Below, piece by piece: positions 26,595-33,603 of a stretch of DNA of 64,000 nucleotides. The position numbers were made by a program, and so were the translations under genes. Source of the DNA: Photorhabdus luminescens subsp. luminescens (lineage in GTDB: Bacteria; Pseudomonadota; Gammaproteobacteria; Enterobacterales; Enterobacteriaceae); the NCBI RefSeq assembly GCF_001083805.1, contig NZ_JXSK01000007.1, forward strand, positions 186,001 to 250,000. Reading direction: 5' to 3'. How positions within the stretch are numbered: position 1 is the first letter of the stretch; each line of letters opens with the position of its first letter. Below the pieces are notes generated by a model, which searched no databases, was not told the origin of the DNA, and saw nothing but the letters and a program-made list of their open reading frames with translations.

Positions 26595-27746
26595 TTATTC
26601 TTCCTCCCATGCCTGAACGGTATTTACTGTCCAGTTACGATCATTTTTCGCTAAAACTAAATAATTCCCTGAATGGTATTGAGACAAATCAATCGCCAAC
26701 CCGGTTGCCAACCAATAAGCGCCCGGACCAGCCAGACCAATAAACTTTTCAATATTTTTAATTCGTTCCAGTTTTAATGCTGCATTCTGTTCTTTAATCA
26801 CTGGCATAATTTGTGAAGTATAGGAATACATATCGTTATCACTCCCTAACATACCTATGGCTTCTTTCGTTGATAATTGGGTATTAATAAAGGTTTTAAA
26901 TTGTTGTTCAAAATTTTCAGAGTCAATTTCCATCGGTCGATAAATTCTGGCTTTCTCAGTCAATTCAAATTTCTGCGCCAAGTCATCGGTTGCCATAAGC
27001 AATACCCCTAAGCCTTCTGAAAATCGTCCAGTATTTTCAATTTGCAGCAATATTAGCAATTGCACTTCACTGGCAGGATCTTTTAACCAATGTTCAATAT
27101 GCATTGCCGACAAATAAGGCACTAGATTTAATTGAGACAATGGCTTACGAGACGGAAAAATCGATTGCCACTTTTCTTGCAATATCATTTTTAATTTCTC
27201 ATATTCTTGTGCAGATTCATGAGTGATAACCGTTGCGCAGATTGGTCTATCCGGGGGGATATCAGAGATAGCCTTTTCAGCGCTGTGTAATAATATCTTC
27301 ACTGAATCACGCCATTTATTCTCTGACCATGAAAAATAGTCTATTACTTTTTTTTCACCATATTGAACGGCAATTTTCGGCTCTTCCTGCACGATAGTCC
27401 CGGCGGTTACTTTCTCCGGAAAAAATACACTATTGTGTAACACAGACATATATCGACTGGCCCAGACTTGCCACTCTCTATCAATATGTTGTCGCTCTTG
27501 ATGCCAAAAATGATATATCTCCAACCGATAACCAAAGAGATATAATCGCAGTCCAAATGCAGCCAGCCATATTAGGCCCACCGCACCAAAGATTATCCAC
27601 CACTGTTGCAGTCTGATATATCCAGACCATAACACATAGCAAGTCATACCGATGCAAATAATAAGCATGCCTGAAACCAGCCAATGCCATAATACAGGAG
27701 AGACAGGTTCCTGCTGGATTGCGATTACAGGTTTATTCCAGCTCAT
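26595..27746 (-). CDS. T6SS-locus two-TM membrane protein, intact copy
   Basis: 383 residues. Two membrane segments near the N-terminus (about residues 20-43, HWLVSGMLIICIGMTCYVLW, and 50-73, WIIFGAVGLIWLAAFGLRLYLFG) and a ~300-residue soluble remainder with no recognised catalytic motif. It stops 2 bp before tssM, so the two are coupled and it is probably an accessory of the membrane complex. N-terminal pieces of this gene recur at 39025-39384 and 48523-48921, marking duplicated cassettes. AAAGGT precedes the ATG. The family name is not known to me. Confidence 0.75.
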   Translation of the reverse strand: MSWNKPVIAIQQEPVSPVLWHWLVSGMLIICIGMTCYVLWSGYIRLQQWWIIFGAVGLIWLAAFGLRLYLFGYRLEIYHFWHQERQHIDREWQVWASRYMSVLHNSVFFPEKVTAGTIVQEEPKIAVQYGEKKVIDYFSWSENKWRDSVKILLHSAEKAISDIPPDRPICATVITHESAQEYEKLKMILQEKWQSIFPSRKPLSQLNLVPYLSAMHIEHWLKDPASEVQLLILLQIENTGRFSEGLGVLLMATDDLAQKFELTEKARIYRPMEIDSENFEQQFKTFINTQLSTKEAIGMLGSDNDMYSYTSQIMPVIKEQNAALKLERIKNIEKFIGLAGPGAYWLATGLAIDLSQYHSGNYLVLAKNDRNWTVNTVQAWEEE

Positions 27747-27860
27747 ACTTTTACCTTTATAGAAAACATTTGCAATAACCTGACAATGACATAGCGAAAA
27801 CGATATTTTATGATTCAGAATAAAATATCATTGACTCTATGTTTCTCTATTTTCTCTTTT

Positions 27861-27879
27861 AAGAATGATTATCATTAAC
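27861..27879. promoter_or_regulatory. Fur-box-like site upstream of the tssM pair
   Basis: AAGAATGATTATCATTAAC matches the 19-bp Fur consensus at 15 positions. It lies about 115 bp upstream of the two-TM protein gene start on the minus strand. Fur control of T6SS is known from enteroaggregative E. coli. Weaker related sequences occur at the homologous places near 39499 and 49037. Confidence 0.5.
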
Positions 27880-27935
27880 TTCCAATTAAATTGGCTCAAA
27901 AGAATTTCAATAATACGATATAAAGAAAATAATCT

Positions 27936-28400
27936 TTATTTCATGGAATTACCGCCCGCCAGTACATCGATCAACTGCTCGCCTGAATCAGGTTGAACCG
28001 TAATACTTTTATATCGCCAATGTCCTGCATGTTTATCTGCATCAACATACACCGTACCACCAGATCGATTTCCTGTTATAGGAATTTCAAATCCCGCTTC
28101 ACTCTCGCTAATACTGCCAGAAACAAACCAGCCTGCTTCAATTGGCTGGCCTAAAACACTTTTCACCGCAGGATTAGATTGCGCCAGCGATAATGCTTTT
28201 TTATAGGGTTCTGAGGATTTCATTGCGCCTATGACAATGGTAAATACACCTGCAACTAAAACCGGAATAAAACAGACAATCATCCATTTCCATTTACGCA
28301 CCACCCAACTGCGTTCTCCAGAAAGAGAGAGCATTCCCGTCGTTGCTTCGTCATCCGATAAACTCCACTCTTTTTGTATCGTTACATTTTTTTCTTTCAT
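27936..28400 (-). CDS. Coa1-like single-TM protein in T6SS locus, copy 1
   Basis: 154 residues. A charged N-terminus, one membrane segment (about residues 36-60, WKWMIVCFIPVLVAGVFTIVIGAM), then a periplasmic domain with VLGQPIEAGWFVSGSISESE and GTVYVDADKHAGHWRYKSITV. This pattern matches the bacterial Coa1/Tim21-like (cytochrome c oxidase assembly factor Coa1 family) fold. In this context an oxidase role is unlikely; it is a small envelope protein of unknown function. A second copy lies at 49116-49580 just before clpV's 3' end, and a 3' fossil near 39586. Confidence 0.75.
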   Translation of the reverse strand: MKEKNVTIQKEWSLSDDEATTGMLSLSGERSWVVRKWKWMIVCFIPVLVAGVFTIVIGAMKSSEPYKKALSLAQSNPAVKSVLGQPIEAGWFVSGSISESEAGFEIPITGNRSGGTVYVDADKHAGHWRYKSITVQPDSGEQLIDVLAGGNSMK

Positions 28401-28748
28401 CTCTTTAATACCTTTTCATTCGGGCGAAATGCCACGTTATCTTATGTTCGAACTTCTTATTCCATCAGATATAGGGCAGAACCCTATTTACAGTTTTTTA
28501 CAACTCATTTAACTATTGCTTATTTTCCTCTTTAATCGTGAAAGCAAAACCCATCGCCATTTCATAATGGTTATCATTATCCTTTCCTCATATAGCGACG
28601 TTACTGTTTTGTTTATTTAACTCTTTTTCTCCTTTTCAAGGATCATTCTATTCAGTTATTGGCTTCTCCTTACAACCATAGAAACTAGTTAGATTCAAAA
28701 TCGTGTTTTTAGTTCAAAAAAAATTCATCACACAGAGAAAATCTTAAC
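28401..28748. other. Intergenic region upstream of Coa1-like gene
   Basis: About 350 bp without a gene. The first ~130 bp is nearly identical to 49581-49699, up to the clpV 3' end in the other copy. It contains a small conserved stem ATAGGG / CCCTAT (28471-28487) and the Fur-like site at 28563-28581. The part around 28690-28740 resembles 39700-39745 and may hold an FGE 3' relic. Confidence 0.6.
28563..28581. promoter_or_regulatory. Strong Fur-box-like site
   Basis: CATAATGGTTATCATTATC agrees with the 19-bp Fur consensus at 16 positions, the best match noticed in the window. It lies ~165 bp upstream of the Coa1-like gene, which precedes the two-TM protein and tssM on the minus strand. It is suitably placed to give iron control of the membrane-complex genes. 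Confidence 0.6.
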
Positions 28749-28874
28749 TCACAGATAAAGCGTGCCTTTCTTCAATCCCCTTTTACCCTTGCCATTGTTG
28801 TACTCCGGTGAATGTTGATAATCGCTTTCTGAACACTCGTCATTATCCAGTTCAGCTCCGAGTATGCTTTTCAT
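28749..28874 (-). pseudogene. Fossil of a sixth FGE-like gene
   Basis: A 41-codon frame starting MKSIL in an ATGA overlap with the stop of the gene before it, exactly like the intact copies. After a few codons it jumps to DYQHSPEYNNGKGKRG, which corresponds to the YYQYSPEHNPKGPEKG segment of the intact proteins. The signal peptide and most of the domain are gone through internal deletion, so this is the decayed sixth member of the array. Confidence 0.7.
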
Positions 28875-29824
28875 GATTTTGCTATTCCCTGTTTATTAAG
28901 CTGGTTCACTGTCGGCTTTTCTCCGTCATGTGAATCTTTTAAATCTAAAGTTGAATGCTTGGTTTCAGGGTAGTTAATTACACAACGGAAACCATAGCCT
29001 GGAGAATTAACTTTATATTTTTTTAATGACACACTATTTCTTGCCACCGTTGTGCTATTCAGTACCCCCCCAACTCCTAGTCCTACATAGCCTCTCACAA
29101 CCTTTTTATCACCATGCTCAGGCCCTTGTGGGTTATGTTCTGGTGAACGCTGATAATAGTCTTCGGCATACCAATCATTGATCCAGTCAATGCCATTACC
29201 CATCATGTCGTACAACCCCAGAGGATTCGGTGGAAAAGATCCCACCGGGCTATTACTTGAAGAGAACCCCTTTTCTTCATCGTAATAGTTATCACTGCTA
29301 GCAAAGATAAATAATTGACCTCGACTGCGCGCCGCATACTCCCATTGCGCCTCTGTCGGCAAATCTCCCCTCTTACCGCTTACTTTGCCCAGCCACTGGC
29401 AATAATCTTTAGCATCCTGCCAGTCTACTGAAGCCGGATAGTTATCACCTGTACTCTCGACAAAATACTGAGAAATCCTATTTTGTCTCAGTTTGTTATA
29501 CGTTGCCGTTTTCGGCAGATCCAGAATCTCTCGGTAGCGATTAAATTGCCCCCAAGTCACCTTGTATTTAGCAATGCTAAAACTGTTCAGTGTTACTTTA
29601 TGTTCATATTTATTATCTATATCTGAGTTGTAAAACAGGTTGTCACCGTCGCGCATGCCAAAATCCCCCATCATAAAACTGCCCCCTTTCACCGGCACCA
29701 TTTCTGCCAAAGCTTCTTTCACCAAAGCCTGCTGTTCTGTCTGAATTTTCTTTTTATCTTTACAACCCGCCAGTGTTAGTAATACCAAACCAGCCACTAA
29801 GGGATAACAAAGTATGCTTTTCAT
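28871..29824 (-). CDS. FGE/SUMF1-like lipoprotein, array member 5
   Basis: 317 residues. Lipoprotein signal with lipobox LAGC (Cys 20); Lys at +2 suggests outer-membrane sorting. The FGE-sulfatase fold follows: MVPVKGGSFMMGDFG, VTWGQFNRYRE, YPASVDWQDAKDYCQWLG, LPTEAQWEYAARSRGQ, YDMMGNGIDWINDWY, and C-terminal GYGFRC. The two catalytic cysteines of true FGE are absent from the region after VVRGYVG, so no sulfatase activation is expected. FGE-like immunity proteins are known for T6SS effectors; that role is inferred from position. It is the most diverged of the five, fused by ATGA overlap to its neighbours. Confidence 0.85.
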   Translation of the reverse strand: MKSILCYPLVAGLVLLTLAGCKDKKKIQTEQQALVKEALAEMVPVKGGSFMMGDFGMRDGDNLFYNSDIDNKYEHKVTLNSFSIAKYKVTWGQFNRYREILDLPKTATYNKLRQNRISQYFVESTGDNYPASVDWQDAKDYCQWLGKVSGKRGDLPTEAQWEYAARSRGQLFIFASSDNYYDEEKGFSSSNSPVGSFPPNPLGLYDMMGNGIDWINDWYAEDYYQRSPEHNPQGPEHGDKKVVRGYVGLGVGGVLNSTTVARNSVSLKKYKVNSPGYGFRCVINYPETKHSTLDLKDSHDGEKPTVNQLNKQGIAKS

Positions 29825-30765
29825 GATTTCGCTACTCCCTGTTTATCAGACTGACTCATTGCCGGCTTTTCTCTGTTATCAGAATCTTTTAAATCTAAAG
29901 TTGAATTCTTGGTTTCAGAGTAGTTAACTACACAACGGAAACCGTAGCCCGGTGGATTAATTTTAGGGTTTTCAAAATAATTTAGCGCTCTCTTATATCG
30001 ATTAATAACCAAATTGTCTTGGTTATCATCACCAACAGATCCTCTTAACACCTTTTCCTTTCCTTTTTCAGGACCTTTCGGATTGTGCTCCGGTGAATAC
30101 TGATAATAATCCGCAGCATACCAGTCATTGATCCAGTCCATACCATTCCCCATCATATCGTATAGCCCTAGTAGATTAGGTGGATAAGAACCAATCGGAC
30201 GAATACCCCCCGTAAAATTTTTATTCAGTTCATACACATTATTATTGTTGGCAAAAATAAATAACTGACCACGACTACGGGCCGCATACTCCCATTGTGC
30301 TTCTGTCGGTAAATCGACTTTTTTACCGCTCACTTTACCTAGCCACTGACAATAATCTTTAGCCTCCTGCCAATACACCGAAGCTGGATAATCCCTCCCT
30401 GTTAATGATTGATAAATATCAGCCTTCTTAAAGTGTTGGTAGAACTTATTCTCAGGCAATCCCTGAATTGCTCGATAACGATTAAACTGCTCCCAAGTCA
30501 CCCGGTATTTAGAAATACTAAAACTATCCAGCGTTACCTTATGTTCAGGTTTGTTATCCTGATCCAAGCTATAAGGTAGATGTTCATACACCCGATGGCC
30601 AAAATCCCCCATCATAAAACTGCCACCTTCCACCGGCACCATTTCCGCCAATGCTTCTTTCACCAAAGCCTGCTGTTCTGTCTGAATTTTCTTTTTATCT
30701 TTACAACCCGCCAGTGTTAGTAATACCAAACCAGCCACTAAGGGATAACAGTGTTTTCTTTTCAT
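29821..30765 (-). CDS. FGE/SUMF1-like lipoprotein, array member 4
   Basis: 314 residues, with the same lipobox LAGC and non-catalytic FGE fold as its neighbours. It is identical in protein sequence to member 3 over almost the whole length; only the first residues (MKRKHCYPL instead of MKSILCYPL) and the last dozen differ. The unit length is 941 bp, as for members 2 and 3, indicating very recent tandem duplication or gene conversion. It overlaps both neighbours by 4 bp. Confidence 0.87.
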   Translation of the reverse strand: MKRKHCYPLVAGLVLLTLAGCKDKKKIQTEQQALVKEALAEMVPVEGGSFMMGDFGHRVYEHLPYSLDQDNKPEHKVTLDSFSISKYRVTWEQFNRYRAIQGLPENKFYQHFKKADIYQSLTGRDYPASVYWQEAKDYCQWLGKVSGKKVDLPTEAQWEYAARSRGQLFIFANNNNVYELNKNFTGGIRPIGSYPPNLLGLYDMMGNGMDWINDWYAADYYQYSPEHNPKGPEKGKEKVLRGSVGDDNQDNLVINRYKRALNYFENPKINPPGYGFRCVVNYSETKNSTLDLKDSDNREKPAMSQSDKQGVAKS

Positions 30766-31706
30766 GATTTTGCTCCTCCCTGTTTATCAGGGTGGCTCAT
30801 TACCGGCTTTTCTCTGTTATCAGAATCTTTTAAATCTAAAGTTGAATTCTTGGTTTCAGAGTAGTTAACTACACAACGGAAACCGTAGCCCGGTGGATTA
30901 ATTTTAGGGTTTTCAAAATAATTTAGCGCTCTCTTATATCGATTAATAACCAAATTGTCTTGGTTATCATCACCAACAGATCCTCTTAACACCTTTTCCT
31001 TTCCTTTTTCAGGACCTTTCGGATTGTGCTCCGGTGAATACTGATAATAATCCGCAGCATACCAGTCATTGATCCAGTCCATACCATTCCCCATCATATC
31101 GTATAGCCCTAGTAGATTAGGTGGATAAGAACCAATCGGACGAATACCCCCCGTAAAATTTTTATTCAGTTCATACACATTATTATTGTTGGCAAAAATA
31201 AATAACTGACCACGACTACGGGCCGCATACTCCCATTGTGCTTCTGTCGGTAAATCGACTTTTTTACCGCTCACTTTACCTAGCCACTGACAATAATCTT
31301 TAGCCTCCTGCCAATACACCGAAGCTGGATAATCCCTCCCTGTTAATGATTGATAAATATCAGCCTTCTTAAAGTGTTGGTAGAACTTATTCTCAGGCAA
31401 TCCCTGAATTGCTCGATAACGATTAAACTGCTCCCAAGTCACCCGGTATTTAGAAATACTAAAACTATCCAGCGTTACCTTATGTTCAGGTTTGTTATCC
31501 TGATCCAAGCTATAAGGTAGATGTTCATACACCCGATGGCCAAAATCCCCCATCATAAAACTGCCACCTTCCACCGGCACCATTTCCGCCAATGCTTCTT
31601 TCACCAAAGCCTGCTGTTCTGTCTGAATTTTCTTTTTATCTTTACAACCCGCCAGTGTTAGTAATACCAAACCAGCCACTAAGGGATAACAAAGTATGCT
31701 TTTCAT
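30762..31706 (-). CDS. FGE/SUMF1-like lipoprotein, array member 3
   Basis: 314 residues. Signal peptide MKSILCYPLVAGLVLLTLAGC, then the FGE fold (VEGGSFMMGDFGHRVYEHLP, QEAKDYCQWLG, LPTEAQWEYAARSRGQ, GYGFRC). Only Cys in CQWLG and FRC remain after the lipobox, so the FGE active-site pair is missing. Practically a duplicate of member 4; the tail reads KPVMSHPDKQGGAKS. Four-base overlaps on both sides imply a single transcript with translational coupling. Confidence 0.87.
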   Translation of the reverse strand: MKSILCYPLVAGLVLLTLAGCKDKKKIQTEQQALVKEALAEMVPVEGGSFMMGDFGHRVYEHLPYSLDQDNKPEHKVTLDSFSISKYRVTWEQFNRYRAIQGLPENKFYQHFKKADIYQSLTGRDYPASVYWQEAKDYCQWLGKVSGKKVDLPTEAQWEYAARSRGQLFIFANNNNVYELNKNFTGGIRPIGSYPPNLLGLYDMMGNGMDWINDWYAADYYQYSPEHNPKGPEKGKEKVLRGSVGDDNQDNLVINRYKRALNYFENPKINPPGYGFRCVVNYSETKNSTLDLKDSDNREKPVMSHPDKQGGAKS

Positions 31707-32647
31707 GATTTCGCTACTCCCTGTTTATCAGACTGACTCATTGCCGGCTTTTCTCTGTTATCAGAATCTTTTAAATCCACAGTTGAATTCTTGGTTTCAG
31801 AGTAGTTAACTACACAACGGAAACCGTAGCCCGGTGGGTAGCTCTTATGTTTTTCAAAGTAATTTAAATCTACTTTGTCACGACTAATAACCAAATTATC
31901 CTGGTCACTATCACCAACAGATCCTCTTAATACTTTTTCATTTCCCTTTTCAGGCCCTCGTGGATTATATTCTGGTGAGTACCGATAATAATCTGCGGCA
32001 TACCAATCATTCACCCAATCCTGTCCATTACCCATCATATCGTACAATCCTAGCGGATTTGGCGGATAAGAGCCGACAGGACGCATATCCCCTGTAAAAT
32101 TTTTATTCAGTTCATACACATTATTATTGTTGGCAAAAATAAATAACTGACCACGACTACGGGCCGCATACTCCCATTGTGCTTCTGTCGGTAAATCGAC
32201 TTTTTTACCGCTCACTTTACCTAGCCACTGACAATAATCTTTAGCCTCCTGCCAATACACCGAAGCTGGATAATCCCTCCCTGTTAATGATTGATAAATA
32301 TCAGCCTTCTTAAAGTGTTGGTAGAACTTATTCTCAGGCAATCCCTGAATTGCTCGATAACGATTAAACTGCTCCCAAGTCACCCGGTATTTAGAAATAC
32401 TAAAACTATCCAGCGTTACCTTATGTTCAGGTTTGTTATCCTGATCCAAGCTATAAGGTAGATGTTCATACACCCGATGGCCAAAATCCCCCATCATAAA
32501 ACTGCCACCTTCCACTGGCACCATTTCCGCCAATGCTTCTTTCACCAAAGCCTGCTGCTCTGCCTGAATTTTCTTTTTATCTTTACAACCCGCCAATGTT
32601 AGTAATACCAAACCAGCCACTAAGGGATAACAAAGTATGCTTTTCAT
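31703..32647 (-). CDS. FGE/SUMF1-like lipoprotein, array member 2
   Basis: 314 residues. The first ~190 residues match members 3 and 4 almost exactly (one change, KKIQAEQQ), then the protein diverges (GDMRPVGSYPPNPLGLYDMMGNGQDWVNDWY; SDQDNLVISRDKVDLNYFEKHKSY). This sharp switch shows mosaic structure: the part shared with its neighbours was homogenised, and the variable C-terminal half, presumably the effector-contact region, was not. It has a lipobox LAGC and lacks the FGE catalytic cysteines. Confidence 0.87.
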   Translation of the reverse strand: MKSILCYPLVAGLVLLTLAGCKDKKKIQAEQQALVKEALAEMVPVEGGSFMMGDFGHRVYEHLPYSLDQDNKPEHKVTLDSFSISKYRVTWEQFNRYRAIQGLPENKFYQHFKKADIYQSLTGRDYPASVYWQEAKDYCQWLGKVSGKKVDLPTEAQWEYAARSRGQLFIFANNNNVYELNKNFTGDMRPVGSYPPNPLGLYDMMGNGQDWVNDWYAADYYRYSPEYNPRGPEKGNEKVLRGSVGDSDQDNLVISRDKVDLNYFEKHKSYPPGYGFRCVVNYSETKNSTVDLKDSDNREKPAMSQSDKQGVAKS

Positions 32648-33603
32648 GATTTCGCTACTCCCTGTTTATCAGACTGACTCATTGCCGGCTTTTCTCTGTT
32701 ATCAGAATCTTTTAAATCTAAAGTTGAATGCTTGGTTTCAGGTAAATTAACTGCACAGCGGAAGCCGTAGCCTGGGGGATTAGTTTTAGGATTCTCAAAG
32801 TAATCCAAGGCTCTCTTATCGCGATTAATAACATGATTACCCCATATATCAGCCCCCACCGGCCCCCTGATTACCTTTTCTTTCCCTGTTTCAGGGCCTT
32901 GAGGGTTATGCTCTGGCGAGTACTGATAGTAATTGGCAGCATACCAATCATTCACCCAATCATGCCCATTACCCATCATGTCATACAGCCCCAGCGGATT
33001 AGGCGGATAAGAACCGACCGGACGAATATCTCCCGTAAAATTTTTATTCGGCTCATACACATTATTATTGTTGGCAAAAATAAATAACTGACCGCGACTA
33101 CGGGCTGCATACTCCCATTGTGCTTCCGTTGGTAAATCAACCGGCTCACCACTCACTCTCCCCAACCACTGGCAATAATCCTTAGCCTCCTGCCAGTACA
33201 CCGAAGCCGGATATTTTTCTCCTAGCAGTGCTTGATAAGATTCATATTCTTTCCCAAACTTTTTAAAGTGCTGATAGAAATCATTCTCTGGTAACCCAAG
33301 AATTTCCCGATAACGATTAAACTGCCCCCAAGTCACCCGGTATTTAGAAATGCTAAAACTATCCAGCGTTACCTTATGTTCGGGTTTGTTATCCTGATCC
33401 AAGCTATAAGGTAGATGTTCATACACCCGGCGACCAAAATCCCCCATCATAAAACTGCCACCTTCCACTGGCACCATTTCCGCCAATGCTTCTTTCACCA
33501 AAGCCTGCTGTTCTGTCTGAATTTTCTTTTTATCTTTACAACCCGCCAATGTTAGTAATACCAAACCAGCCACTAAGGGATAACAATGTTTTCTTTTCAT
33601 CAT
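32644..33603 (-). CDS. FGE/SUMF1-like lipoprotein, array member 1 (next to effector)
   Basis: 319 residues. It starts with two consecutive ATGs (33603, 33600) that overlap the effector stop as ATGA, so it is translationally coupled to the 738-residue effector and is the best candidate for its cognate immunity protein. Lipobox LAGC, Lys at +2. It has an insert relative to members 2-4 (FGKEYESYQALLGEK) and an effector-proximal variant of the C-terminal region (GADIWGNHVINRDKRALDYF). The FGE catalytic cysteines are absent. Localisation to the periplasm implies the effector acts there. Confidence 0.88.
   Translation of the reverse strand: MMKRKHCYPLVAGLVLLTLAGCKDKKKIQTEQQALVKEALAEMVPVEGGSFMMGDFGRRVYEHLPYSLDQDNKPEHKVTLDSFSISKYRVTWGQFNRYREILGLPENDFYQHFKKFGKEYESYQALLGEKYPASVYWQEAKDYCQWLGRVSGEPVDLPTEAQWEYAARSRGQLFIFANNNNVYEPNKNFTGDIRPVGSYPPNPLGLYDMMGNGHDWVNDWYAANYYQYSPEHNPQGPETGKEKVIRGPVGADIWGNHVINRDKRALDYFENPKTNPPGYGFRCAVNLPETKHSTLDLKDSDNREKPAMSQSDKQGVAKS

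Noticed and set aside
27936-28400. A genuine cytochrome oxidase assembly factor
   Set aside because: The domain looks Coa1-like, but there are no oxidase or heme genes nearby and both copies sit inside the T6SS locus.
28871-33603. Sulfatase-modifying (formylglycine-generating) enzyme function
   Set aside because: The fold fits, but the catalytic cysteine pair is absent, no sulfatase gene is near, and the proteins are lipoproteins coupled to an effector.
28871-33603. Direct repeats as a CRISPR array
   Set aside because: The repeat unit is a 941-bp gene, not a short repeat with spacers; no cas genes are present anywhere in the window.
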